Positions 30,367 to 37,794 of a stretch of DNA of 64,000 bases are shown piece after piece. The translations under genes and the position numbers were made by a program. The first letter of the stretch is position 1; each line of letters begins with the position of its first letter. The stretch comes from Hoyosella levis (GTDB lineage: Bacteria; Actinomycetota; Actinomycetes; Mycobacteriales; Mycobacteriaceae). The notes under the pieces are model-generated. The model saw nothing but the letters and a program-made list of their open reading frames with translations, was not told where the DNA came from and searched no databases. The DNA is taken from contig NZ_BQYM01000007.1 of NCBI RefSeq assembly GCF_026008515.1, positions 124,001 to 188,000 of the forward strand, given 5' to 3'.

Positions 30367-30987
30367 CTAGCGGGAGCGCCAGTGCTGGACGCCGAGGGCG
30401 ATGAGGCGGAGCTGCTTCTCGCCGCGGTCGAGGATGTCCCGTTCCTCGGCGGGGTTGCGGCGGTCGGCGCGCAGCAGGTGGTCGATGAAGTCGAGGATGG
30501 TGGCGGTGATGAGGTCAGCGACCCATTCGATGTCGTCGAAGTCCCATTCGCGCATGGCGGGGGCCCGGCTGAGGTCGGCGGCGAGCTCGCGGCCGAAGAT
30601 GCGGATCTCGGTGGCGATGGCTCGCCGGATCTCGGGCGCTCCGCCGTAGCGTTCCTGCGTGAGGAACCGGAACTCCCGCTCGTGGTCGCGTACCTGGCGG
30701 ACCACGATGGTCAGTGATGCCTCGATGGCGAGCGCGTCGGTGTGGCGGCGGGCGTCGCGGAGGATCTGGCGCAGTGCCTTGGCGCTCATCTCGACGAGAT
30801 TGACGCCGAGGTGCTCCATGGAGTCGAAGTGCCGGTAGAAGGCGGTGGGGACGATGCCGACGGCACGGGTGACCTCCCGCAAGGACACGCTCGAGAAGCT
30901 ACGGTCATCGAGTAGTTCCAATGTCCCGTCGAGGAGTGCCTGGCGGGTCCGTTCCTTGCGTTCGGTTCTGCTTCCGGGCCCTGTCAC
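30367..30987 (-). CDS. TetR family regulator, DesT/FabR-like
   Basis: A 206-residue repressor-type protein. The DNA-binding domain TRQALLDGTLELLDDRSFS / VSLREVTRAVGIVPTAFYRH and the following HFDSMEHLGVNLV closely resemble DesT/FabR, regulators of unsaturated fatty acid synthesis that sense acyl-CoA saturation. It is divergent from the reductase-desaturase pair at 31175-33734, the typical DesT target arrangement, and an operator-like palindrome lies between them. Functional assignment is by similarity and context. GTG start at 30987. Confidence 0.8.
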   Translation of the reverse strand: MTGPGSRTERKERTRQALLDGTLELLDDRSFSSVSLREVTRAVGIVPTAFYRHFDSMEHLGVNLVEMSAKALRQILRDARRHTDALAIEASLTIVVRQVRDHEREFRFLTQERYGGAPEIRRAIATEIRIFGRELAADLSRAPAMREWDFDDIEWVADLITATILDFIDHLLRADRRNPAEERDILDRGEKQLRLIALGVQHWRSR

Positions 30988-31057
30988 GACGATAAGTCTA
31001 GGGCGCGCGGCGGCGGTGCACGCATGAGCACTGTCATGGGGATCACGCGGGTTGCTG

Positions 31058-31108
31058 TTGACAGTGGGGGAGAGGCACCCCCAGAATATTGGGTGTACAG
31101 ACGTTCAC
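31058..31108 (+). promoter_or_regulatory. Promoter and DesT-like operator for the reductase-desaturase genes
   Basis: TTGACA (31058-31063), an 18-base spacer and CAGAAT (31082-31087) form a plausible promoter. Six bases on is the imperfect palindrome GTGTAC-AGAC-GTTCAC (31093-31108), which would cover the transcription start. Its right half CGTTCACT resembles half of the DesT operator of Pseudomonas as I recall it. Regulation by the divergent TetR gene is inferred. Confidence 0.55.
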
Positions 31109-31174
31109 TGAAAGTTCGGGCTTGGGTTCGTTGAAGGACCGGGCCTAAGGTTCAGCAACGATGAGGAGTTCCCA

Positions 31175-32335
31175 GTGACCACATCGATTACGCCGCGGGC
31201 CCTTCCCACCCGACCTAACCCGCCGCGCTTTGGCAAGAAGCCCACCCTTCCCAAGGGTCGCCCGTCGCTCGTCAAGCTCTTCGAGGCCCTGGCCACCCCC
31301 CATGCGGTGGACCGCTACCTCGAGCTCGTCAACCCCATGGTGACGGTGCGCGACCTGCGCGCCAAGATCACCAAGGTCGAGCGCCACACCAAGGACACCG
31401 TCACCCTCGAGCTGCGACCCACGCGCCAGTGGAAGGGCTTCGAGGCCGGTCAGTTCGTGCAGATCGGCGTCGTCGTCAACGGCGTCCGCCACACCCGCTG
31501 CTTCTCGCCGGCGAGCTCCGTGCATCGCCGCGACGGCCGCATCGAGCTGACCATCAAGGCGCATGCCGATGGCTTCGTCTCCCGCTACCTGCGCGAGAAC
31601 GCCGAGCCCGGCATGATCGTCGACCTCGCCCAGGCCAACGGCGTGTTCAAGCTGCCCGCCAAGCGTCCCGAGAAGATCCTGCTGCTCAGCGGTGGCAGTG
31701 GCATCACGCCGGTGCTGTCGATGCTGCGCACCCTCGTCGACGAGGGGCACCAGGGCGACATCACCTTCCTGCACTACACCGACACCATCAACGACGTTCC
31801 CCATGCCGACGCGCTGCGGGAGATCGCGGCCCGGCACGACAACGTCACCCTGCTCATCGCGTCCACCCTCCCCGGTGGTGGTGGTGACCTGCAGGGGTTC
31901 TTCGGGACCGAGCATGTGGACATCGCTGCTCCCTGGTTCGCCGAGGCCGAGTCCTTCCTGTGCGGCCCGCCGCCGATGATGAACGCCATCCGCAAGTACT
32001 ACGACGAGCGTGGCCTCGGCGAGAAGCTGCACACCGAGGAGTTCCAGGTGGCCGGCAGTGTCGCCGCCGACACCGAGGACGCCACCGGCACCATCGCCTT
32101 CTCCAGCAGCGATGTGCAGCGGGAGAACTCCGGCACCTCCCTCCTCGAGGAGGCCGAGTCCGCCGGGCTGAGCCCCGACTACGGCTGCCGGATGGGCATC
32201 TGCTTCACCTGCACCGCCGTCAAGAAGACCGGCTGCACCAAGAGCCTGCTCACCGGCGAGATCAACGACCTCCCGGACGAGCCGATCCAGCTGTGCGTCT
32301 CGCAGGCTGTCGGCGACGTCGACATCGACATCTAG
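31175..32335 (+). CDS. Flavodoxin reductase-type electron donor to acyl desaturase (Rv3230c-like)
   Basis: A 386-residue oxidoreductase that passes electrons from NAD(P)H through FAD and a [2Fe-2S] centre to the desaturase encoded next. The FAD motif is HTRCFSPASS (Arg108, Ser111), the NAD-binding loop LLSGGSGITPVLSML (about 171-184), FLCGPPPMM closes the reductase domain, and the plant-type ferredoxin domain has Cys338, Cys343, Cys346 and Cys374. GTG 31175 has GAGGAG 6 bases upstream. The same pairing exists in M. tuberculosis (Rv3230c with DesA3, Rv3229c). Confidence 0.93.
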   Translation: MTTSITPRALPTRPNPPRFGKKPTLPKGRPSLVKLFEALATPHAVDRYLELVNPMVTVRDLRAKITKVERHTKDTVTLELRPTRQWKGFEAGQFVQIGVVVNGVRHTRCFSPASSVHRRDGRIELTIKAHADGFVSRYLRENAEPGMIVDLAQANGVFKLPAKRPEKILLLSGGSGITPVLSMLRTLVDEGHQGDITFLHYTDTINDVPHADALREIAARHDNVTLLIASTLPGGGGDLQGFFGTEHVDIAAPWFAEAESFLCGPPPMMNAIRKYYDERGLGEKLHTEEFQVAGSVAADTEDATGTIAFSSSDVQRENSGTSLLEEAESAGLSPDYGCRMGICFTCTAVKKTGCTKSLLTGEINDLPDEPIQLCVSQAVGDVDIDI

Positions 32336-32483
32336 GCAACGCGGGGCCGGGTCCGCCAGCCGGACCAGCGGCCCCCGGAACGACTAGCGAAATCCCAGGA
32401 CAACACCCGTGACGGTGCACCCTTGCCCAAAACCGGCACTGTCACCAGCCCTCAGAACGAGAAACTTCCAGAGGAGATACATC

Positions 32484-33734
32484 ATGGCTGTCATCAACCT
32501 CCCCGTCGCCCCACCCGCCCTGCCCGGCCGCGAGCTGCGCCGCAAGGCCACCTCGACACTCGCCAAGGCACCCATCGCCGGACGCGCGTTCCGCTCGCCC
32601 GCCGAGCCGGTCGCCGAGCAGCCGGTGCGCCTGACGCCCGAGCAGGTCGAGGAGTTCGGCCGCCAGCTCGAGGCACTGCGTGCCAGGATCGTCGCCGACC
32701 TCGGTGACAAGGACCGCGACTACATCTACAACCTCATCAAGGTCCAGCGTGGCCTCGAGGTCGCTGGCCGTGGCCTGATGTACTTCCTGCCCGCATGGCC
32801 GCTCGCCGTTGCCTCCCTCGGTGTCGCGAAGATCCTCGACAACATGGAGATCGGCCACAACGTCATGCACGGCCAGTACGACTGGATGAAGGAGCGCGGC
32901 CTCAACTCCCGCGTCTTCGAGTGGGACAACGTGTGCCCTGCCGACCAGTGGCGCCACTCGCACAACTACATGCACCACACCTTCACCAACATCCTCGACA
33001 TGGACCGTGACATCGGCTACGGCATCCTGCGGATGGACAAGGACCAGAAGTGGCACCCCTACTTCCTGGGCAACCCGGTCTACGCCTTCCTGCTGATGAC
33101 CTTCTTCGAGTGGGGCGTGATGCTCCACGACCTCCACGCGGAGGAGTTCGTCAAGGGCCAGCGCGACATGGGCGAGGTCAAGAAGCTCGCCAAGGGCTGG
33201 CTCGGCAAGGCAGGGCCGCAGGCGCTCAAGGACTATGTGATCTTCCCGGCGCTGACCGGGCCACTGTTCCCGACCACGCTCGTGGGCAACGCCGCGGCGA
33301 ACCTGATCCGCAACGTCTGGGCCTACAGCATCATCTTCTGCGGCCACTTCCCCTCCGGCGTGCAGGTGTTCACCAAGGAGGAGACCGCGAACGAGACGAA
33401 GGCGGAGTGGTACCTGCGCCAGATGCTCGGCTCGGCCAACATCACCGGCGGCAAGCTGTTCCACATCATGTCGGGCAACCTGTCGCACCAGATCGAGCAC
33501 CACCTCTTCCCGGACATCCCGGCGTTCCGCTACCCCGAGATGGCGCCCGAGGTGGAGCGCATCGCCACCCAGTTCGGCCTCCCCTACAACAAGGGCGGCT
33601 TCACCAAGCAGATCGGCTCCGTGTGGGGCAAGATCTTCAAGCTCGCCCTGCCGAACTCGCTGGTCAGCCACGAGGAGCCCGCTGGCGTGATCATCGAGCG
33701 CAAGGCCGAGGAGGCAAAGCAGCCCGCAGCGTGA
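32484..33734 (+). CDS. desA3: Membrane stearoyl-CoA 9-desaturase (DesA3-like)
   Basis: A 416-residue di-iron membrane desaturase that introduces a double bond into acyl-CoA to give oleate and palmitoleate. All three histidine boxes are present: His125/His129 (GHNVMHG), His158-His165 (HSHNYMHH) and His335/His339/His340 (HQIEHHLFP). Hydrophobic spans flank them. ATG 32484 has GAGGAG 7 bases upstream. It lies 148 bases after its reductase partner and ends at a strong terminator. A paralogue lies at 35095-36360. Confidence 0.95.
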   Translation: MAVINLPVAPPALPGRELRRKATSTLAKAPIAGRAFRSPAEPVAEQPVRLTPEQVEEFGRQLEALRARIVADLGDKDRDYIYNLIKVQRGLEVAGRGLMYFLPAWPLAVASLGVAKILDNMEIGHNVMHGQYDWMKERGLNSRVFEWDNVCPADQWRHSHNYMHHTFTNILDMDRDIGYGILRMDKDQKWHPYFLGNPVYAFLLMTFFEWGVMLHDLHAEEFVKGQRDMGEVKKLAKGWLGKAGPQALKDYVIFPALTGPLFPTTLVGNAAANLIRNVWAYSIIFCGHFPSGVQVFTKEETANETKAEWYLRQMLGSANITGGKLFHIMSGNLSHQIEHHLFPDIPAFRYPEMAPEVERIATQFGLPYNKGGFTKQIGSVWGKIFKLALPNSLVSHEEPAGVIIERKAEEAKQPAA

Positions 33735-33754
33735 TCCGCGCGGACGCATGAGAC

Positions 33755-33788
33755 AAGGCCCGGGCAGGGCAATCCCCGCCCGGGCCTT
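33755..33788 (+). terminator. Hairpin terminator after desA3
   Basis: A perfect 11-bp stem, AAGGCCCGGGC (33755-33765) and GCCCGGGCCTT (33778-33788), with a 12-nt loop. It lies between convergent genes and could serve both. Confidence 0.85.
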
Positions 33789-33810
33789 GCTGCGTGCTGG
33801 AAGACCCTGC

Positions 33811-34728
33811 TTACCGTGTCAGGACAGGCACATCCTCATGGTCGGTGAGCCACACGTGCGCGAGTTCCTCGAGCGTGCCCTCGTGGTGCAGCTTCTTCAG
33901 CGCCAGCGAGGCGCATTCCGTGAAATCACTGTCCTTCTCCAGAACCAGCCCGAGGAACTCGGTGACCTCATTGGGGGCGGGGAACCGGCCCACGACCACA
34001 CCATTGGCGAGCTGGTCGTTCGCGATGCGCACTGCCGTCGGCAGGTCCGCCACGAGAGCATCGATCTCGCCGACAGCGAGCGCTTCCGCCGCAACAGCAA
34101 CGCTGGGGTAGCCCACGGGCTCGGTGCCGGGCTCGATGGAATGCGTCGCCGAGTACATGCTCGTGGAGCTCGAGTCCGCACCGATCGTCACGTCCTGCAG
34201 ATCATCCAGCGTGGTTGCGTCCGCGGCGGGAGTGCCCTCGAGCGCGACGATGGCCTGGGCCACGGCGTAGTAGGGGTCGGAGAAGTCGATGTTCTCGCGG
34301 CGCTCGCCCATGATGCTGAACTGGTTGATCGCGAAATCGAAAGGCTTCGGACCAGCCTCGAGCGCCTCGTCGAATGGAACGCGCACAAACTCCGTCGCCT
34401 CCGGGGAGTACCCCAGCGTATCGGCGACGGAACGCGCGATGGCACCCTCGAAGCCTTGCCCGCTAGCGGGATCGTTGTTGATGATCCACGGCGCGAAGGC
34501 CGGGTCATCCACCGCGATGGTCAGCGCCTCGGGAGCCACGGTCCGTCCTCCTCCGGGGCCGCAGCGAGCCGGGATCGAGCCCGCATCCTCGCGCGGCAGG
34601 CGCAGCGAGCCCTGTGGCGTCTGGGCATACTCTTCCTCCTGCTGCGGGGCGCTGGACCCGCAGGAGGCGGCAACAAGAGCAAGGGCAGCGAGCGGTGCGG
34701 CAGCTAGGCGGCGCGGGTATGTCGGCAT
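33811..34728 (-). CDS. Solute-binding lipoprotein, amino-acid ABC transporter type
   Basis: A 305-residue lipoprotein of the family 3 (GlnH-like) periplasmic-binding fold. The signal peptide ends in the lipobox LVAASCGSS. The mature domain shows TIAVDDPAFAPWIINN and GFEGAIARSVADTLGY at the start, then FDFAINQFSIMGERRENIDF and SDPYYAVAQAIVAL, which line the ligand cleft in the family. The ligand is probably a polar amino acid. No permease or ATPase gene is adjacent, so its transporter partner lies elsewhere or it has a sensing role. ATG start at 34728. Confidence 0.85.
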   Translation of the reverse strand: MPTYPRRLAAAPLAALALVAASCGSSAPQQEEEYAQTPQGSLRLPREDAGSIPARCGPGGGRTVAPEALTIAVDDPAFAPWIINNDPASGQGFEGAIARSVADTLGYSPEATEFVRVPFDEALEAGPKPFDFAINQFSIMGERRENIDFSDPYYAVAQAIVALEGTPAADATTLDDLQDVTIGADSSSTSMYSATHSIEPGTEPVGYPSVAVAAEALAVGEIDALVADLPTAVRIANDQLANGVVVGRFPAPNEVTEFLGLVLEKDSDFTECASLALKKLHHEGTLEELAHVWLTDHEDVPVLTR

Positions 34729-35094
34729 CGATCACGCTTCCTCGACGGGTGCGTCCATGATGGACCCATTATGCGGCAAGCCAACTCGGCCGCGGGCCAA
34801 CCAGCGACGAACTGGCAGGACCATCGTGGCGCAACGGGGCGAAGGGGCCCTCTTTCCCAGGGCCAGGCCTGTCGATGGGAGGGCGGCGATGCCTCTGCCC
34901 GGCTTGTGCAGGATGCACTGTTCGCGCAGGCGGGCAGCCTAGTCGGAACCGCTTTGATCACACATTGTTATATAGAGTGACCTTGTTCATAGCCCCCTGC
35001 TGATTCCATGAGAAGTCGGATAGTGTCTACCGGGCTGATCAATGATGATCACCGCGTACGAAATGCGCGCAAGCAGGCGAGGGGAGGGCATGAC

Positions 35095-36360
35095 ATGGTG
35101 GCTTTGCCGCTGCTGGGAACGACCAGGGCAGTGCGGGGCATTCCTGCCCGTGGCCTCGCTGTCGCCCAGACCCTCGTGGAAGCGGTGCCCGTCCCCGCCC
35201 CCCGCGTGCTCCGCAAGCCCCCAGCGCGCGACCCGCGCCCCGCCCGCGACACCGTCCGGCTCACTCTCGAGCAGGTCGAGGAGCTCGGCCGCGCCCTCGA
35301 CGAGATCCGCGCCCGGCATCTCGCCGACATCGGCGAGCGCGACCGTCGCTACATCTACAACCTCATCAAGGCGCAGCGCGCCCTCGAGATCACCGGCCGC
35401 GGCCTGTTCTACCTCGGCTTCATCCCGCCCATCTGGGTCGCCGCCGTCGCCGCGCTCTCCCTGTCGAAGATCATCGACAACCTCGAGATCGGCCACAACG
35501 TCATGCACGGCCAGTACGACTTCATGCACGAGCGCGGATTCAACTCCCGCGTCTTCGAATGGGACATGGCCGTGCAATCCGACCTGTGGCGCTACTCGCA
35601 CAACTACCGGCACCACACCTTCACCAACGTCATCGACCAGGACCGCGACATCGGATTCGGTGTCATGCGCATGGACGAGGACCGCCCCTGGCACCCCTTC
35701 TTCCTCCTGAACCCCCTGCTCGGCGTGCTCATCGTCACCTGGTTCGAATGGCTCACGGCATTGCACGTCCTCGAGCTCGACCATTCCGTGCTCGGCGACG
35801 AGACCGACACCAAGGCCAGCAAGGTCGTCGCCCACCTGTGGGAGAAGATCCTGCCCCAGGCGATGAAGGACTACGTGTTCTTCCCCGCTCTCACCGGGCC
35901 GCTGTTCCCCCTCACCCTCGCCGGCAACGCCACCGCGAGCATCATCCGCAACCTCTGGGTCGGCAACCTCGTGTTCTGCGGCCACTTCCCGGCCGGCGCC
36001 CAGACCTTCACCGAGGAAGAGATCGCTGGGGAAACGCGCGGCGAGTGGTACCTGCGCCAGCTGCTCGGCTCCGCCAACTTCACCGGCTCGAAGGCCCTGC
36101 ACATCCTCTCCGGTAGCACCGGCCACCAGGTGGAGCACCACCTCTTTCCTGATATCCCCTCCTGCCGGCTGCCCGAGATCGCCCTCGAGGTACAGGCCCT
36201 CTGCGAGAAGTACAACCTGCCGTACAACACCGGCTCCCTGCCCGCCCAGGTGCTGTCCGCCTGGATCCGGATCTGCAAGCTCTCCCTGCCCAAATCCATC
36301 GTCGGCACGGAGAAGTTCCGCACTGTTATCGTGGAACGCGAGACCACAGCACCGGCCTGA
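35095..36360 (+). CDS. Second membrane fatty acid desaturase (DesA3 paralogue)
   Basis: A 421-residue paralogue of the 32484-33734 desaturase, with the same three histidine boxes (GHNVMHGQYDF, HNYRHH, HQVEHHLFP) and much shared sequence, such as FPALTGPLFP and EWYLRQLLGSANFTG. It differs at the N terminus and in the central segment near residues 215-260. Start at ATG 35095, preceded by AGGGGAGGG; a reading from 35008 would add 29 residues without support. No reductase gene is beside it, so it may use the Rv3230c-like protein upstream. Substrate or positional specificity may differ. Confidence 0.9.
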   Translation: MVALPLLGTTRAVRGIPARGLAVAQTLVEAVPVPAPRVLRKPPARDPRPARDTVRLTLEQVEELGRALDEIRARHLADIGERDRRYIYNLIKAQRALEITGRGLFYLGFIPPIWVAAVAALSLSKIIDNLEIGHNVMHGQYDFMHERGFNSRVFEWDMAVQSDLWRYSHNYRHHTFTNVIDQDRDIGFGVMRMDEDRPWHPFFLLNPLLGVLIVTWFEWLTALHVLELDHSVLGDETDTKASKVVAHLWEKILPQAMKDYVFFPALTGPLFPLTLAGNATASIIRNLWVGNLVFCGHFPAGAQTFTEEEIAGETRGEWYLRQLLGSANFTGSKALHILSGSTGHQVEHHLFPDIPSCRLPEIALEVQALCEKYNLPYNTGSLPAQVLSAWIRICKLSLPKSIVGTEKFRTVIVERETTAPA

Positions 36361-36418
36361 CCCGCCAAGCCGGATGAGCGTGGCGCCCGGGCCGAACCCC
36401 CAGCCGGAAGAAGGAACC

Positions 36419-36667
36419 ATGGTCGGCAAGCTGGAACAGCGCAAGGACATTGCCCAGCAACTCGTCGAATCCGCCGCAACGCATGTCGGCCGCATCACCG
36501 TCATCATCACCGGTGCGGTCGCTGGTGTGGCACGCGAGATCGGTGACTGGATCACCGACGGCTTCGAGATGGCCGAGGCGGCGAAAAAGGCCGGCGAGGA
36601 CGGGCCCCGGCGCATCGAGCAGCCCGCGCCGCGCGAGATTCTCGACGCGGACCTCGACGAGGAGTAG
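36419..36667 (+). CDS. Small conserved protein of unknown function
   Basis: An 82-residue protein I do not recognise by name. The central stretch (THVGRITVIITGAVAGVAREI) is hydrophobic and could be a membrane-associated helix, flanked by a basic N terminus and an acidic C terminus ending DADLDEE. ATG 36419 has a very good GGAAGAAGGA ribosome site. It lies 58 bases after the second desaturase in the same direction, so cotranscription is likely. A family B hairpin follows 63 bases after the stop. Confidence 0.65.
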   Translation: MVGKLEQRKDIAQQLVESAATHVGRITVIITGAVAGVAREIGDWITDGFEMAEAAKKAGEDGPRRIEQPAPREILDADLDEE

Positions 36668-36730
36668 CCGGTCTCGCCTGGCGCGGGTGTGCGCAGGCGC
36701 GCATCGGCGAGTGTGCGCAGGCGCCCGCGA

Positions 36731-36781
36731 GTGTGCGATCTGCGACAGGTTTTGTGCTCCGAGCTGTCGTTTTTCGCACTC
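36731..36781. repeat. Dispersed hairpin element, family B (copy 1, asymmetric)
   Basis: Left arm GTGTGCGATCTGCGACAG (36731-36748) and right arm CTGTCGTTTTTCGCACTC (36764-36781) are separated by 15 nt. The outer and inner parts pair, while a central block (ATCTG against AAAAA) does not. The copy at 42948 has the same asymmetry. It lies between the small conserved gene and the convergent DUF559 gene. Confidence 0.8.
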
Positions 36782-36831
36782 TGAGCGGCGGGCGGCAGGC
36801 TGCGGCCTCGCGTGCCGGCAGGCTGCGGCCC

Positions 36832-37668
36832 TCAGCAAGCGCCAGCCGAGCGCAGCGCTTCCCGCACCTCCTCGACGACGAGGTCCGGCCGCCGCATCAT
36901 CGGACCAGTGACCCGCACGACCCGCCAGCCCGCGCGCAGGAGGCGGTTGCCCCGCTCGGCATCACGACGGGCCTGCTCGGGATCGGTGAAGTGATGCGAT
37001 CCCTCGTACTCCACCGCGACTTTCCACCGCGGCCACGCGAGGTCTGTGCGTCCGATGAACCGGCCCCGCGCGTCGCGCACCTCGAACTGGGTGACCGGCC
37101 GCGGCAGGCCCGCGCGCAGCAGAAGCAGTCGCAGCTCGGTCTCGCGCGGTGATTCAGCTCCAGGGTCCACGAGCCCCGCTAGGGCCCGCAATCGCGCGGC
37201 CCCGGGTGTTCCGCGCAGCGTGCTCGCGAGGTCGAGCAGGTTCGCCGGTGCGAAGTCGGTGGCGCGGCAGAGCGCATCGATGTGCTGGATCGCGCTATCG
37301 GTCTCGTGGCGCCGCGCGAGGTCGAACGCGGTCCGGGCAGGACTGGTCACCCGCATCCCGAGCCGCTCGGTGATGTGCCGGGGGTGGATGCGGTCGCGGT
37401 GCGCCACGAGACCTTGCACTCGCACGATCCTGTCCACCGCCACCTCGGCGGGCGCATCGCTCGGAAGCCAGCGGGTGCCATGCGCGGCAGCGGCGGAGAG
37501 GCCGGATAGCACGCAGGCGCCGTCCGCCCACAGCCATGCCGCGCGGGCCTTCGCCAGCGGCGTGACGGGCGTGGCGGGGTCGAGATACACGCCGGGGAGC
37601 AGCCGGGTGTAGTGGCGCTGCGCGGTGCGTGGCGGGATGCCTCGGTGGGCGGGCTTGAACGGTTGCAC
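36832..37668 (-). CDS. DUF559 / Vsr-like endonuclease-domain protein with AbiEi-like N terminus
   Basis: A 278-residue protein. The N-terminal part (ARAAWLWADGACVLSGLSAA, VTSPARTAFDLARR) looks like the winged-helix region often annotated AbiEi-type in actinobacteria. The C-terminal 100 residues match DUF559, a Vsr/PD-(D/E)XK-fold nuclease: Asp209 in GRTDLAWP, Glu220 and Glu222 in VAVEYEGSHH, and RLLRAGWRVVRVT. It therefore probably binds and cuts DNA, but no substrate is known. No methyltransferase or toxin gene is adjacent. It is bracketed by family B hairpins: one 50 bases past its stop, one 56 bases upstream of its GTG start. Confidence 0.78.
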   Translation of the reverse strand: MQPFKPAHRGIPPRTAQRHYTRLLPGVYLDPATPVTPLAKARAAWLWADGACVLSGLSAAAAHGTRWLPSDAPAEVAVDRIVRVQGLVAHRDRIHPRHITERLGMRVTSPARTAFDLARRHETDSAIQHIDALCRATDFAPANLLDLASTLRGTPGAARLRALAGLVDPGAESPRETELRLLLLRAGLPRPVTQFEVRDARGRFIGRTDLAWPRWKVAVEYEGSHHFTDPEQARRDAERGNRLLRAGWRVVRVTGPMMRRPDLVVEEVREALRSAGAC

Positions 37669-37724
37669 GTGACATTGGACGCGCGCGTGCCCCGTTTGGA
37701 TCCGTTCCGGGCGAGATTCCCCGC

Positions 37725-37775
37725 GAGAGTGCGAAAAACGACAGTTCTCCTGCGTGGAGCTGTCGTTTTTCGCAC
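37725..37775. repeat. Dispersed hairpin element, family B (copy 2, symmetric)
   Basis: GAGTGCGAAAAACGACAG (37725-37742) and CTGTCGTTTTTCGCACTC (37758-37775) pair perfectly over 18 bp with a 15-nt gap. It starts 56 bases upstream of the DUF559 gene and lies between it and the gabD stop. Confidence 0.92.
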
Positions 37776-37794
37776 TCGCGCAAAGGCCAGAGAG

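Noticed and set aside
31064..31083. TGGGGG/CCCCCA inverted repeat upstream of the reductase gene as an operator or terminator
   Set aside because: It falls within the spacer between the -35 and -10 boxes, has only 6-bp arms of one base type, and is better explained by composition.
33811..34728. Solute-binding lipoprotein as part of a local ABC importer
   Set aside because: No permease or ATPase gene of that class is nearby; it is an orphan in this window.
34987..36615. Open minus-strand frame of 542 codons over the second desaturase
   Set aside because: It is antisense to a clear desaturase gene with all three His boxes; the composition is typical of a shadow frame.
36832..37668. DUF559 gene as part of a restriction-modification or AbiE toxin-antitoxin system
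   Set aside because: No methyltransferase, specificity subunit or nucleotidyltransferase toxin gene is adjacent; the neighbours are metabolic genes.
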